DNA from: Zingiber officinale
Taxonomy: Eukaryota > Streptophyta > Magnoliopsida > Zingiberales > Zingiberaceae
DNA length: 64,000 nucleotides
Assembly: GCF_018446385.1 (NCBI RefSeq)
Contig: NC_055991.1
Span: forward strand, 117,967,794 to 118,031,793
Direction: 5' to 3'
Shown: positions 11,284 to 21,810 of the stretch, piece by piece
Position numbering within the stretch: position 1 is the stretch's first letter
Layout of the letters: the number at the start of each line of letters is the position of its first letter
Position numbers and translations under genes: made by a program
Notes under the pieces: generated by a model
Told to the model about the DNA's origin: nothing
The model's input: the letters and a program-made list of their open reading frames with translations, nothing else
The model's database searches: none

Positions 11284-12213
11284 CTAAGCTGTCATATCTG
11301 TTGTCATACATCTGATTCCCATCCCCTCCACATGCCGATCAAAAGTTTTCGCCGGAAGGTCCTTAGTGAAAGGATCTGGCAGGTTATCTGCTGATGCAAT
11401 CTTGGCGACAACAACTTCTCCTCGCTTGACGATGTCTCGTATCAAGTGGTACTTGTGCTCTATATGTTTACTTGCCTTATGGGCTCGTGGTTCCTTCGAG
11501 TTTGCAACTGCACTGCTATTATCACAATAAATTGTGATAATTTTGGGCAAACCAGGAATCACATCTAAGTCCATTAGAAAGTTCCTGAGCCATACAGCTT
11601 CTTTGGCTGCCTCAAAGGCTGCCACATACTCAGCTTCCATGGTTGAGTCCGAGACGCATTTCTGCTTAACACTCCTCCATGCAATGGCTCCACCTCCTAG
11701 GGTAAACACATAGCCTGACGTAGACTTACTATTGTCCCTATCTGATTGGAAGTCCGAATCTGTGTAACCCACAGGGAGCAAATCATCTGCTTGGTAGACT
11801 AGCATATAATCTCTAGTCCTTCTCAGGTACTTCAATATATGCTTTACAGCAGTCCAATGTCCTTGTCCAGGGTTACTCTGATATCTGCTAACCATGCCCA
11901 CGGCAAAACAGATATAAGGTTTCGTACACAGCATTGCATACATTAGGCTTCCAACAGCCGAAGCATAAGGAACTTCCTTCATATCCTCCATCTCCTTTGA
12001 TGTCTTCGGAGACATCTCTTTAGATGAGGCTACTCCATGCCTAAAAGGTAAGAAACTTTTCTTGGAGTTCTGCATGCTAAAACGAGCAAGGATCGTATCT
12101 ATATATGAAGCTTGAGATAGGCACAACATTCTTTTCTTGCGATCCCTTATAACTTTGATCCCAAGAATGTGTGCATATTCTCCTAAGTCCTTCATATCAA
12201 ATTGTTTGGACAA
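11284..12213 (-). pseudogene. Element C: reverse transcriptase C-terminus and RNase H
   Basis: The open frame starts in the palm/thumb part of RT (SKQFDMKDLGE near its first residues) and ends with a copia-type RNase H. That domain shows YTDSDFQSDRDNSKSTSGYV near residue 150, then the STMEAEYVA active-site region, and a CDNSSAV block near residue 230. It joins the preceding RT frame through a frameshift near 12200 with a short overlap. RNase H would digest the RNA strand during element DNA synthesis. The domain itself looks well kept, but the polyprotein it belongs to is broken, so it is not functional as it stands. Confidence 0.85.
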
Positions 12214-12533
12214 CCAAACCCTATGTCCGATAATACCTTGACATTGTTACCAATTAACAAAATATCATTTACATATAGTACAAGAAATACCACCACGTTT
12301 CCGTTACACTTTTTGTATACACAAGACTCATCCGGACACTGAATGAATCCATATGACTGGATTACTTCGTTAAATCGGATGTTCCAAGATCTTGAAGCTT
12401 GCTTCAGTCCATAAATGGACCGATTGAGCTTGCACACTAGATGCTCTTTTCCTTTTTCAATGAACTCTTCTGGTTGCTTCATATGGATGTTTTCTTCAAG
12501 ACTTCCATTAAGGAAAGCTGTCTTGGCATCCAT
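12192..12533 (-). pseudogene. Element C: reverse transcriptase palm
   Basis: Begins MDAKTAFLNGSLEENIHM, the conserved copia RT block, and includes LNRSIYGLKQASRSW. The catalytic motif reads YVNDILL, where active copia enzymes have YVDD. The Asp to Asn change removes a metal-binding residue, so the enzyme would be inactive even if frames were joined. An in-frame TAA separates it from the upstream frame (EIW-stop-MDAK, where relatives have Gln). Confidence 0.85.
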
Positions 12534-13208
12534 TTACCAAATCTCATAATCCATATGAGCAGCAATGGATAAGAGTATCCGGATAGACTTAAGCATGGCT
12601 ACTGGCGAAAAAGTCTCCTCATAATCGATTCCCTCTATCTGAGTGTACCCTTTCGCAACAAGCATTGCTTTGAAGGTTTCTACCTTTCTGTTTGTCCCTC
12701 TTTTCCTTTTGTAGATCCACTTGCATCCAACGACTTTTACACCATCAGGTAGTTCTACAAGCTCCCAGACCTTATTAGAATACATAAATTCTATTTCTGA
12801 ATTCATTACCTTTTGCCAAGATACTGCATCTATATCTTGGAGTGTTTTGTCATATGTCCAGGGATCAGGTTCATGTTTGCCCGGGATCAAGTCTGAAGAC
12901 TCTCCCAAAAACATGAATCTCTCAAGTTGTCTTACAACCCTCCCACTACGACAAGGCACTATCGGTGGTTGTGTATCATGTTTGACACGTGTTGCGGTCT
13001 CTTGTGGTACTTCATCTTGTACTGTTGGTACTAAAGTAGACGTGTCCTCTCTAAGTTCTTCTAGAACAATTTTACTACTGGGCTTGTGGTCCATTATATA
13101 GTCTTCTTCTAAAAATTGAGCATCAGTGCTAACAATGACCTTCTGATCTTTATGACTATAAAATAAACCACCTTTCGTTCCTCTGGGATAACCCATAAAC
13201 ACGCGCAC
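12534..13208 (-). pseudogene. Element C: integrase C-terminus to reverse transcriptase N-terminus
   Basis: Contains FMGYPRGTKGGLFYS, the GKR/GYP region at the end of copia integrase, then the variable linker, then RT fingers with WELVELPDGVKVVGCKWIYK and YTQIEGIDYEETFSPVA. It ends at a TAA directly before the MDAKTAFLNG block. This is the bridge between integrase and RT, and its order confirms the copia superfamily. Confidence 0.85.
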
Positions 13209-13996
13209 TTATGTACGAGATTCTAACTTATCAGTATCCAGATTTAGCACATGTGTTGGACTACCCCAAATCTGAATATGTCTTAAACTGGGCTTTCGCC
13301 CATTTCACAATTCTATGGGAGTAGAGGATACTGATTTAGAAGATACTAAGTTCAGAATGTGTGCTGCCGTTTCCAGAGCATATCCCCAAAATGAATTTGG
13401 TAATTCTGAATAACTCATCATCGATCTAATCATCTCCATAAGAATCCTATTCCTTCGTTCCGCCACTTGGGGTGTACCAGGTGCGGACAATTGGGATTGA
13501 ATCCCGGCCTCTGATAAGTAATTCCTAAACTCTCCTAAGAGGTATTCGCCACCACAATTAGACCGTAGTGTCTTGATACTTTTACCAAGACGTTTCTCCA
13601 CATCAGCCTTGTACTCTTTGAATTATCAAAGCACTCAGACTTGCGGCGCATCAGGTAAATGTATCAGTATCTTGAATAATCGTCTACAAAATATTCAAAA
13701 CCATCTCTTGCCTGGATAGACATAGGACCACACAGATCAGAATGAACCAGTTCTAATGCTTCTTTGGCTCTATACCCCTTGGCCTTAAAAGGTCTCTTGG
13801 TCATCTTACCTTCCAAGCAAGATTCACAGGTTGGAAAATCTTCCAACTCCAATGGACCCAAGAGTCCATCAACTATGAGTCTTTGAATCCTACTTAAGTT
13901 AATATGACCAAGCCTTAGATGCCAAAGATACGTTTGGTTCATATCTGAAGGTTCTTTTCTCTTATTAGAGTTAGAAGATGTGTTATTAATTTCCAT
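13209..13996 (-). pseudogene. Element C: integrase core
   Basis: Two open pieces. The upstream one (13996-13664) has the zinc-binding GAG-pre-integrase region (YLWHLRLGHINLSRI, then CESCLEGKMTKRPF) and the first catalytic Asp in HSDLCGP. The downstream one (13601-13305) has RSNCGGEYLLGEF where active copies have RSDxGGEY, so the second catalytic Asp is lost, and it ends in WGYALETAAHILNLV. A frameshift near 13664-13640 separates the two pieces, and stops follow 13305. The core would insert element DNA; this copy cannot. Confidence 0.85.
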
Positions 13997-13999
13997 ATT

Positions 14000-15170
14000 T
14001 TACTTTGTGAGAGAAATTGGATTTAAAGTATATAAATTGCCAACCAATGCACCAGAACAAATAATCACCTTATTTCTCTTTATAACCACATTGTTACTAA
14101 AGGAAACTGAATATCCATCCAAATACAGTTTAGAAACTGAAATTAAATTCTTTCTAAAACTGGGTACATAAAGATAATTTCTTAAAATCAAATTTCTATT
14201 CCTATCAAAAGATAAGTAGACGTCTCCCACTGCAACAGCCGCCACCTTAGTAGCATTGCCCATGTAGACTGTTATCTCTCCATCAATGGCTCCCGTATCT
14301 ACACACCAGGTGCTGGTAGATAACACCGCTAAACATGTTTCAACCACTAGAGCATGAGATATACCTTTATTGTTCTGATTCCTACGAGGACAGCCCGCCT
14401 TGCAATGTCCTGACTGCTTGCAGATGAAGCACTTGCCCTTCGGCTTCTTCATTCCAGCTTTTTGTCCCTGAGGTTTATTCACTCTCTTTGCTGAAAAGAC
14501 ATGTTTCTTCTTCTTCTTGCCTTTTGGCTTAGAAGTAGAACCATTTTCAGCATAGTGAATCTGAGAACTTTGACGAAATATACCTTCTGTTGCCTGTAAT
14601 TCTGTCAGAAGTTCCGCTAACGTATACTCTCTTTTATTCATGTTATAGTTCAGGCGGAACTGCTCAAAACTTCTGGGTAGCGTTTGGAGAATTATATCGA
14701 CCTGGGTTTCCCTATCGATTTCTTCTCTAAGAACTTGTATTTCGTTCAGATAGGTCATCATTTTGAGGATATGATCCCTTACGGATGTTCCCTCAGACAT
14801 GGTGGTCGTCATTAACTTTCTCATTGCCTCTTTCCTAGTAATCCGACTCTGGTGCCCAAAGAGTTCTTTGAGATTGTTCATTATATCATAAGCTGTTGGT
14901 AAATCTTGATGCTGATGTTGTAATACATTTGACATTGATGCCAAAATATAACACCGCGCCATCTCATCATCTTTTACCCATTTCTTATGATACTCAATCT
15001 CCTCTGGGGTAGAGTCACCGTCAGGTGCATCAGGACAGGCCTCAGTCAGTACAAACTTATAGCTTTCAGCAGTAAGAGCAATGTCCAAGTTCCTTTTTCA
15101 ATCAATATAGTTGGGACTAGTAAGTTAATTTTCTTTCAGTATAATGGTCAGTGGGTTGAAAGTCATCCTA
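14000..15170 (-). pseudogene. Element C: gag and protease
   Basis: UBN2-type gag (ARCYILASMSNVLQHQHQDL; LKELFGHQSRITRKEAM) with a CCHC knuckle (CFICKQSGHCKAGC) near residue 210 of the 15088-14000 frame. It is followed by a protease remnant, WCVDTGAIDGEITV. Compared with the related copy G, about 20 codons after the protease DTGA motif are missing. The frame extends upstream of 15088, which is a TTG and not a true start, through IDWKRN-like sequence. Its Trp codon is TGA at 15098-15100, and another stop lies further up, so gag cannot be translated from its proper start. Confidence 0.85.
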
Positions 15171-15174
15171 AGAA

Positions 15175-15807
15175 TCACAAAAATAAACTTTGGTCAGCAC
15201 TCTAAATTTAGAATAATATTGATTTCTCAAACAATACTATTTTAAATTAACCAACACCTCAAATCACCGTGAATTTTGCATGCCATGATAGTGTGGACGT
15301 ATACAAAATCAGACATTTGTAAGAGGAGGTTTTACCCATTAATTTTATTCTTGTCAACCTAACTTTATGACAAATAAAATTAATAGTTGGTTTTCCTTCG
15401 GTCACACAAATAATAGCAGTGACTTCGATGGGGAGGATACTATTAGACGTGCATAAGTGTATATCATTACTTGACACTAAGTCCATTAATAAGATTGTGC
15501 CCCTTCCGATGGGGAAGATCACACGCTTTTAATTAATTTCCTATAGTCATCTTAAATGGAAGTTTGATCTAGTGATCCGCAAACAAACTCATCCGATATG
15601 GAGGAAGGCACTCAGAGCCAACACACAAGTTTGTTTGCATCACTTACAAACCAGTAATGGAAACCGTGGAATTTATTAAAATAAATCCCTCTCCCACTTA
15701 GTTATTTAAAGTGAGGAATTTTAAACTATCCTAGCATACATCACATACATACACACACATCACAGTAAATAAAAGGAATAAATATGAAAATTTATTTTCC
15801 AACTATT
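15175..15807. other. Leader of element C, part next to gag
   Basis: Non-coding sequence matching the leader of element G (62150-63120), including the block with TGGACGTATACAAAATC near 15292-15310. The rest of the leader resumes at 26526 after element D. No gene is seen. Confidence 0.75.
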
Positions 15808-15812
15808 ATGGT

Positions 15813-16530
15813 TGATCCTGTCCGAACCAGGAGTCAACGGACGCTGGGGATGTGGCGCTCCCTGCTGAATCCTCGAATGCTCCGGCGAACCTGCAACAAA
15901 ACCGAGCCGGGGGGGGATGTCCCGGCGACGGCCCTCCGACGCTCAAGTTAGGCGAAGGAATAAGAAAGTGGCTTAGAAAATGTAGACTTGTGTGTACCTC
16001 CGGTTGAAGAAGTGGAAGCCTTATATAGACCTCTCGAAGGAGCCTGGGCACACCAATCGAAGCAATCACCTGCTTTCGACCATGCCTAGGTGTGGGCCTG
16101 TCAGAAGGGCATCCATAAGACCATACTGTTGATACAATCACCTGCTTTCGACCATGCCTAGGTGTGGGCCTGTCAGAAGGGCATCCATAAGACCATACTG
16201 CTACTGTATCAACCTTTCTGTGACGTGATGGTGGGGCCTTTAATAGTGTCATCTTGCGTACAGTCTAATCATCATGCCTTTGCTGACATACTATATCCCG
16301 AGCCGAGCGAATAGGCCACTCGGCTAACCACTGTTCCCTCGTCACAATTCCGGCCGAGCGGACACCTCCGCTCGGCCATTCTGTCCTCGGCCGAGCGGAC
16401 ACCTCCGCTCGGCCACTCGGCTCCGGTTCTCCTGCTTTGGCGTCGGAAACCCAAACCTTTGGCTGGGTAATCTCTGGTTCCGCTCGGACGGGACCCCATC
16501 TGTGGGTCCCCCATTCTTACCGCCGGATCA
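15813..16530 (-). repeat. 3' LTR of element D
   Basis: 718 bp, beginning TGATCCTGTCC and ending CCGCCGGATCA. It holds a tandem duplication (16063-16128 and 16135-16200, period 72) also present in the other LTR, so the duplication predates insertion. GGCCGAGCGG/CCGCTCGGCC hairpins occur near 16341-16405. On the minus strand a TATATAA box lies near 16019. Confidence 0.95.
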
Positions 16531-16550
16531 CTTGCCTCCCCTTCAAGTCT
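16531..16550 (-). other. Polypurine tract of D
   Basis: CTTGCCTCCCCTTCAAG on the + strand is the complement of a purine-rich tract directly upstream of the 3' LTR. Confidence 0.7.
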
Positions 16551-16939
16551 AGTCGAAGGAGGCAGTGAGTCCGACTGACTGGACTGTGTGTCCGAGCGGA
16601 CGGTCGTCGCCTTATCGCTGCTGCTGATATCCCTTGAGCCGTTCGGCCCTCATGCCAAATTTAGCCGCTCGGCTCTTCGCTTTGTATGCCTTGGCGCCCA
16701 ACGTGGATGTTTGTTTGTCTAAATCCTCTCGAAAATCGCGCAAGTCTTTTTCATTAAGCCGAAGCATGCGCGGTATGGGCGCATTAATTGCGCTTGGTGA
16801 TAGAGCGCCACGTGGCTCATCTCTAGTGGCGGTGACGCTCCGTACGATGGGACGCCCTTTGTTTTGAAATGAACGGCTAGATGATGACCTCGTCTCTTGT
16901 GCCCTGCATCCGACGGACGAGGCTGAGTGGTCTCGTTTG

Positions 16940-16946
16940 TATAAAG
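16940..16946 (+). promoter_or_regulatory. TATA box for the antisense gene of D
   Basis: TATAAAG on the + strand, 217 bp before the ATG at 17163, in a region free of sense-strand coding sequence. It faces into the antisense gene. This is a position-and-motif prediction only. Confidence 0.5.
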
Positions 16947-17162
16947 CCCTCGTTTTGGCCTTCACGCCGCACTCTCTGTTTCATCGCGCGTCCTCTGTCG
17001 AAGCCGCCTGCTGCTAGCTTACTCCGGTGACTCCCAGTGCTTGCTTTCCGGCGGTTTTCGAGTTCCTGGGCTTCTTTCCTTTGATCTTCCCTCAGTAAGC
17101 TTCTTCTCTTCTCTCATCCTCTTGGTTCCGAGTATTGCTAGGCTTCCTTCCCTTCTTTAGTC

Positions 17163-19316
17163 ATGGCGAGCACTTCTGCCCCCGCTACCGAGGTTCACGG
17201 TACGTGGTATATGAGTATGGAGAGTAGGTTAGATGAGGAGCGTGCCCGGCGCGTTGTTAGGACCTACGGGATCCCGCACGACCATGAAATAGTTGTAGCC
17301 GGCCCGACCGACCGGCCCCATAACCCGCCGATCGGTACTATTTGCTTTTTTCTGGACCAATTCCAGGGCGGCCTTAGATTTCCTACCCATCCATTTATTT
17401 TGGAAGTTTGTAATTATTTCCGCATCCCGCTCGGCCAACTTGTGCCGAATTCCTTTAGGCTACTGAGCGGGGTGGTCGTCCTCTTTAGGCTGCACAGTAT
17501 CCCACTTGACCCCAAAATATTCCACTACTTCTTCTACCCCAAACAATCCGAGTTGGGTACTTTTATTTTCCAAAGTAGAATAGGCTTCAAATTTTTTGAG
17601 AACATGCCGACCTCCAACAAGCACTGGAGGGAGTTCTTCTTCTATATACGACTTCCCGGGCATTCAGAACCAAATGGCAGACCGCTGTGCCGACCCAGCC
17701 GGAGCTCAGCAAATTCAGAAGCAGTCCAGCCTACCTTCATGCGGCAAACTGGTTGTCCGGTCAGCGGTACAAAATCGACCAGTTGCTTCTCAAGGGGTGT
17801 TGTACATTTTTGGATTATCTCCCGTTCGGGCCAATCTCCCCTACCGCATGGATAAGGACTCTTTACTCCCTTCGCCTTTTTTGTCTAACTGATTTTAATT
17901 TCTTCCACTGCAGCTGAAGTCATGTGGCGCTCCAAGGCTACCGATCACCTGAAATTAAAGGCCGTGGAAATTGAGGCGGCTACCAAAAAAGAACTCGCCG
18001 AGCGGGGTCTAATCCCCAGCCGCTCGGCAGCTACAGGAGAGGGGGGGACGCAGTCCGCCCCTGAAATAGAAGTTACCCAATCCGCTTCAACGGAGGTTGA
18101 GGCGGATCCTGTTTCCTCTGCTCCAGCTTAGCTGGGAGTCCCCCAGGCCGGGGATTCACTACTGGAAGTTCGGCGGAAACGTCGAAGGGACTCCAGCCTT
18201 CCGCCGACCCCAGAGGGCGAACCACAGGCGCCGATCGAGATCGCTTCGCCAGATCGCACGCCGTCGCAGATCAGGACCCCCGTGGCCTCGCCCACCGCAC
18301 AGCCCTCTGGCTCTCCTCCACGGACTCGTCGTCGCTTACGACGGTTGGGCGAAACTTCAACCATAGGGGAGTCCTCGGGCCAGGCGACTGCGGCTGAGGA
18401 AGTGCCGGCCGGCCACCCGACCATCAAGACTACCCTTCGATTCCCATCGGAGGAATATTTATTGTCTGCCGATCGGCCATCAAGCCCCGTTCATGAAATA
18501 ACCTTGACGGGCTCGCTCGCCAAACTTTTCGAGGACGCCCAGATTCGGGTGGCCCTCATGACGCCCAAGCAGCTCGGCGATAACCACATGCAGCAGGCCA
18601 CTCAGGTAGGTTCATTTTTCTTCCTGTGCCATGCTACTGTTCGGTTCCTGATTTTATTATTTCCCTTACAGCATTGGGCTGAGCAAATCGCCACTAGCCA
18701 TCGGCTGGCCGAGCTGGAGGATCTTATGGAAAAACTCCAAGTCTCGGGGGGTCCATCGGCCGAGCGGGAGAAACAAGCCCGCGAGGCCGAACAGAAGAAG
18801 GCCGCCGACCTGGCTACAGAGGTGGCTCGACTTGAAGGCTTGGTGAAGAAGCGCGACGAAGACGTGAAGCGCGCCAATAGCCGGAAGAAGCGGGCGATCG
18901 CTGATCTGGACAAGATGAAAGTTGAAGTCCGAGCCCTAGATCAGCGATCTAAGGAGCTGGAAGCCCAACTAACTACCGAACGGGATGGGCGCTCAGCTGA
19001 ACGCACTAAAGCGGAGGTGGACCAGAAAGTTCTCCAAGATTCACTAATTGCCTCCTGGGCGGCGCTCAGAAAGTATAAGGAAGGGGAGCCGAGTCGTCTG
19101 GCTGTTGCACGTCAAGATTACCTCCGTTCGGAGAGGTTCGGCACGAAATTTGGCGGCAGCTTCTCTTCAACCTTTGCCGAGGCCGTTAAGGTCACTATGG
19201 CCTACTTGAAGAAGGGTGGCCACCTTCCTGCGGGAATGCACATTCCCGCCTCCGATCTGGCGGCCATGACAGACGACATTCCGGACGATTTCTTCAACTT
19301 CGAAGACCCCGAGTGA
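17163..19316 (+). pseudogene. Antisense gypsy-type transposase-like gene of element D
   Basis: Runs opposite to gag-pol. The first exon begins MASTSAPATEVHGTW and contains the conserved core (GLRFPTHPFILEVCNYF; PNSFRLLSGVVVLFRL) of the 'putative gypsy type transposon' family (Pfam Transposase_28 type) at residues 60-110. The C-terminal part (18700-19300) is a long charged coiled coil ending in DDIPDDFFNFEDPE. I read three exons: 17163-17851, 17914-18605 and 18672-19316. Intron 2 (66 bp, GTAGGT..TTACAG) is clear and a multiple of three. Intron 1 (62 bp) has a good acceptor, but its donor reads ATAAGG where GTAAGG is expected. Exon 1 also has frameshifts near 17665 and 17795, and exon 2 has a TAG at about 18129 (PA-stop-LG). 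The biochemical role of this family is unknown. Confidence 0.75.
18606..18671 (+). other. Intron 2 of the antisense gene
   Basis: GTAGGTTC...CCCTTACAG, 66 bp, T-rich in its 3' half. It is phase 0 and has no in-frame stop, so unspliced RNA would add 22 hydrophobic residues (VGSFFFLCH..LLFPLQ) in the middle of a helical charged protein. That favours it being a real intron. Confidence 0.75.
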
Positions 19317-19690
19317 AGAGTGTTCCTCGTCTCTATCTTGTTTTTGCGTTTCTTACGCCCAGCGCAACTTTTTGTACTTGGCGTCCGGCATGCTTTCCCT
19401 TTAATGCAATTATGTCTTTGCATGCGTCTTCCTGATCATTATCCATAATATTCTTCTGTTTGCTTAACGTTTATGCTTAGAGTCAGTCATGCTCTAAGTG
19501 TTCTCCGTCACGCGGCCGATCAACTTAACCCATTAAACAAAGTCCGAGCGGGAGGGCCTACTCGCTCTGCACGTATCTAGCCTGTGTGAAGTCAACAAAC
19601 GCCAAGTATCGAAGGACCAACGCCCGAGCGGGCCTAAATGTTTTAATACTTGTGATTTCCGCGGTTTCTTATTCTCTGATATTCGTTCGT
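19317..19690. other. Spacer between antisense gene and minisatellite of D
   Basis: About 370 bp with no supported coding sequence. It would hold the 3' untranslated region of the antisense gene. I see no clear polyadenylation signal. Confidence 0.5.
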
Positions 19691-20380
19691 CCGCCCGGGG
19701 TATTTATAGTCGCCGGACCGACTCTCGATTTTTAACGATGGTGCTCGTCGGTTTTCCGCTCGATTTTTATAGACGCTGGCTCGTCTCTCGATTTTTAACG
19801 ATGGTGCTCGTCGGCGTTGATATTTATAGCCGGTCGGCGCGGCTCTCGATCTTTAACGATGGAGCTTGTCGGTCTTCCGCTCGGACGTTTATAGACGCCG
19901 GCTCGTCTCCCGGTTTCCCGGCCGGAGGGTTTATAGACGCCGGACTGTCTCTCGATTTTTAACGACGGAGCTCGTCGGCGCGGATATTTATAGCCGGTCG
20001 GCGCGGCTCTCGATTTTTAACGACGGAGCTCGTCGGCGCGGATATTTATAGCCGGTCGGTGCGGCTCTCGATCTTTAACGACGGAGCTCGTCGGCGCGGA
20101 TATTTATAGCCGGTCGGCGCGGCTCTCGATCTTTAACGACGGAGCTCGTCGGTGCGGATATTTATAGCCGGTCGGCACGGCTCTCGATCTTTAACGACGG
20201 AGCTTGTCGGCGCGGATATTTATAGCCGGTCGGCGCGACTCTCGATCTTTAACGACGGAGCTCGTCGGTCTTCCGCTCGGACGTTTATAGACGCCGGCTC
20301 GTCTCCCGGTTTCCCGGCCGGAGGGTTTATAGACGCCGGACCGTCTCTCGATCTTTAACGACGGAGCTCGTCGGGCTTTT
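19690..20380. repeat. 58-bp minisatellite of element D
   Basis: About twelve tandem units of 58 bp with the core GGCGCGGATATTTATAGCC and CTCGATCTTTAACGACGG. Read along the element (minus strand), most units contain CTATAAATAT, a TATA-box consensus. Some units are replaced by a variant with CCGCTCGGACGTTTATAGACG, which occurs twice as a longer block (about 19862-19967 and 20260-20365). Element F has the same unit at 61365-61839. Confidence 0.95.
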
Positions 20381-20598
20381 AAGCCTAATTTGGACAACGT
20401 TTACCTGGCCGAACGGCACAGGGTCTTCAGAATTGAGCCTTTGGCTCGTACAATATACCTCCAGCTGAGCAGCTCGGGGCCTTCGTATAACCAACCGTTC
20501 GGCTATGAACACAGAATGCCTTGGGAATAATTTGTTTCCTGCGATAAAAGGAGTACAACTATTTTGAATTTACACAAAATAGAGCAAAAGCGCACCTC

Positions 20599-21810
20599 TC
20601 ACCCAGCTCTATACGGCTGAAGGTGATTTGCACTCCATGGCCGATCCAACATCCGACCTTCCGCATCCTTGAGGTAATAAGCGCCCGAACGGAGCTTCTC
20701 GACCACTTCAAAGGGTCCTGCCCAGGGAGCTTCCAACTTGCCGACATCTCCGACCGGCTTGACTTTCTTCCAAACTAGGTCGCCTACTTGAAAGGCTCTG
20801 GGGATCACGCGCCGGTTGTAGTTCTGTTTCATACGTTGGCGGTACGCCATCAACCGGACGGACGCTTTAGCTCTTTCCTCTTCGACCAAGTCTAGCTCCA
20901 TGTTCCTCCGTTCGGCGTTATCTTCATCATAATTTTGTACCCGAACGGACTCCACCCCAACTTCAATCGGGATGACTGCTTCGCCTCCATATACCAAGTG
21001 AAATGGAGTGACGCCCGTTCCCTCCTTTGGTGTCGTGCGGAGAGCCCATAGGGCGCCAGGCAGCTCTTCTACCCAGCTGCCTCCTTCATGGTCGAGCCGA
21101 GCCCGTAAAATTCTGAGAATCTCTCGGTTGGTTACCTCGGCTTGACCGTTACTCTGGGGGTATGCCACCGATGTGAAGTGCTGCTCGATGTCATAACTTT
21201 CGCACCACTTCCCGAGCAGCTTTCCAGTGAATTGACGTCCGTTGTCGGAGACGAGTCGTCTTGGGATGCCAAAGCGGCAGATGATATTTTGCCATATGAA
21301 CTTTTTAACCATCTGCTCGGATATTTTTGCAAGTGGCTCAGCTTCTACCCATTTTGAGAAGTAGTCGACTGCCACCAATAAGAACTTCCGCTGCCCGGTA
21401 GCCATGGGGAAGGGTCCCACGATGTCCATCCCCCATTGGTCGAACGGGCAGGCCACAGTTGATGCTTTCATCTCATCTGCCGGTCGGTGGGACATGCTGT
21501 GATACTTCTGACAGGATAGACAATTTGCAATGGTCCGGGCAGCATCCTTTTGAAGTGTTGGCCAAAAATACCCGGCTAGCAAAATCTTCCTGGTTAACGA
21601 CCGTCCGCCTGGATGTCCACCGCACGAACCTTGGTGCACTTCTCGAAGGATGTACTCGGCATCTTCCCAGCTGACGCATTTTAGGAGCGGACGGGAGAAG
21701 GCCTTCTTGTAGAGTTGATCTCCTACGAGGGTGAACCGACTAGCCCTTCTCTTCAGTAAATGAGCTCCTTCCCGGTCGGATGGGGTAGCTCCCGAGCGCA
21801 AAAACTCCAC
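20599..21810 (-). CDS. Element D: integrase, open frame
   Basis: 403-codon frame with no internal stop. It has the zinc-binding HHCC region (HQGSCGGHPGG..., then CLSCQKYH) at residues 55-100. The catalytic core follows with DIVGPFPMATG near residue 130 and VSDNGRQFTG near residue 190, then NREILRILRARLDHEGGSW, which carries the Glu. A C-terminal segment (QVGDLVWKKVKPVGDVGKL, then WAGPF) is typical of gypsy integrases. No chromodomain follows, in keeping with Tat. The first codon is GTG because the frame is really the continuation of pol after a one-base loss near 21815. Alone it has no proper start, so it is the best-kept part of a broken polyprotein. Confidence 0.85.
   Translation of the reverse strand: MEFLRSGATPSDREGAHLLKRRASRFTLVGDQLYKKAFSRPLLKCVSWEDAEYILREVHQGSCGGHPGGRSLTRKILLAGYFWPTLQKDAARTIANCLSCQKYHSMSHRPADEMKASTVACPFDQWGMDIVGPFPMATGQRKFLLVAVDYFSKWVEAEPLAKISEQMVKKFIWQNIICRFGIPRRLVSDNGRQFTGKLLGKWCESYDIEQHFTSVAYPQSNGQAEVTNREILRILRARLDHEGGSWVEELPGALWALRTTPKEGTGVTPFHLVYGGEAVIPIEVGVESVRVQNYDEDNAERRNMELDLVEEERAKASVRLMAYRQRMKQNYNRRVIPRAFQVGDLVWKKVKPVGDVGKLEAPWAGPFEVVEKLRSGAYYLKDAEGRMLDRPWSANHLQPYRAG

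Noticed and set aside
16612-16965. 117-residue minus-strand frame next to the D 3' LTR
   Set aside because: No domain. It overlaps the predicted promoter of the antisense gene and is best explained as G/C-rich chance coding.
21132-21357. Plus- and minus-strand frames overlapping D integrase, and similar frames across pol of D, E and F
   Set aside because: They are shadows of the real minus- or plus-strand pol genes and show no conserved motifs of their own.
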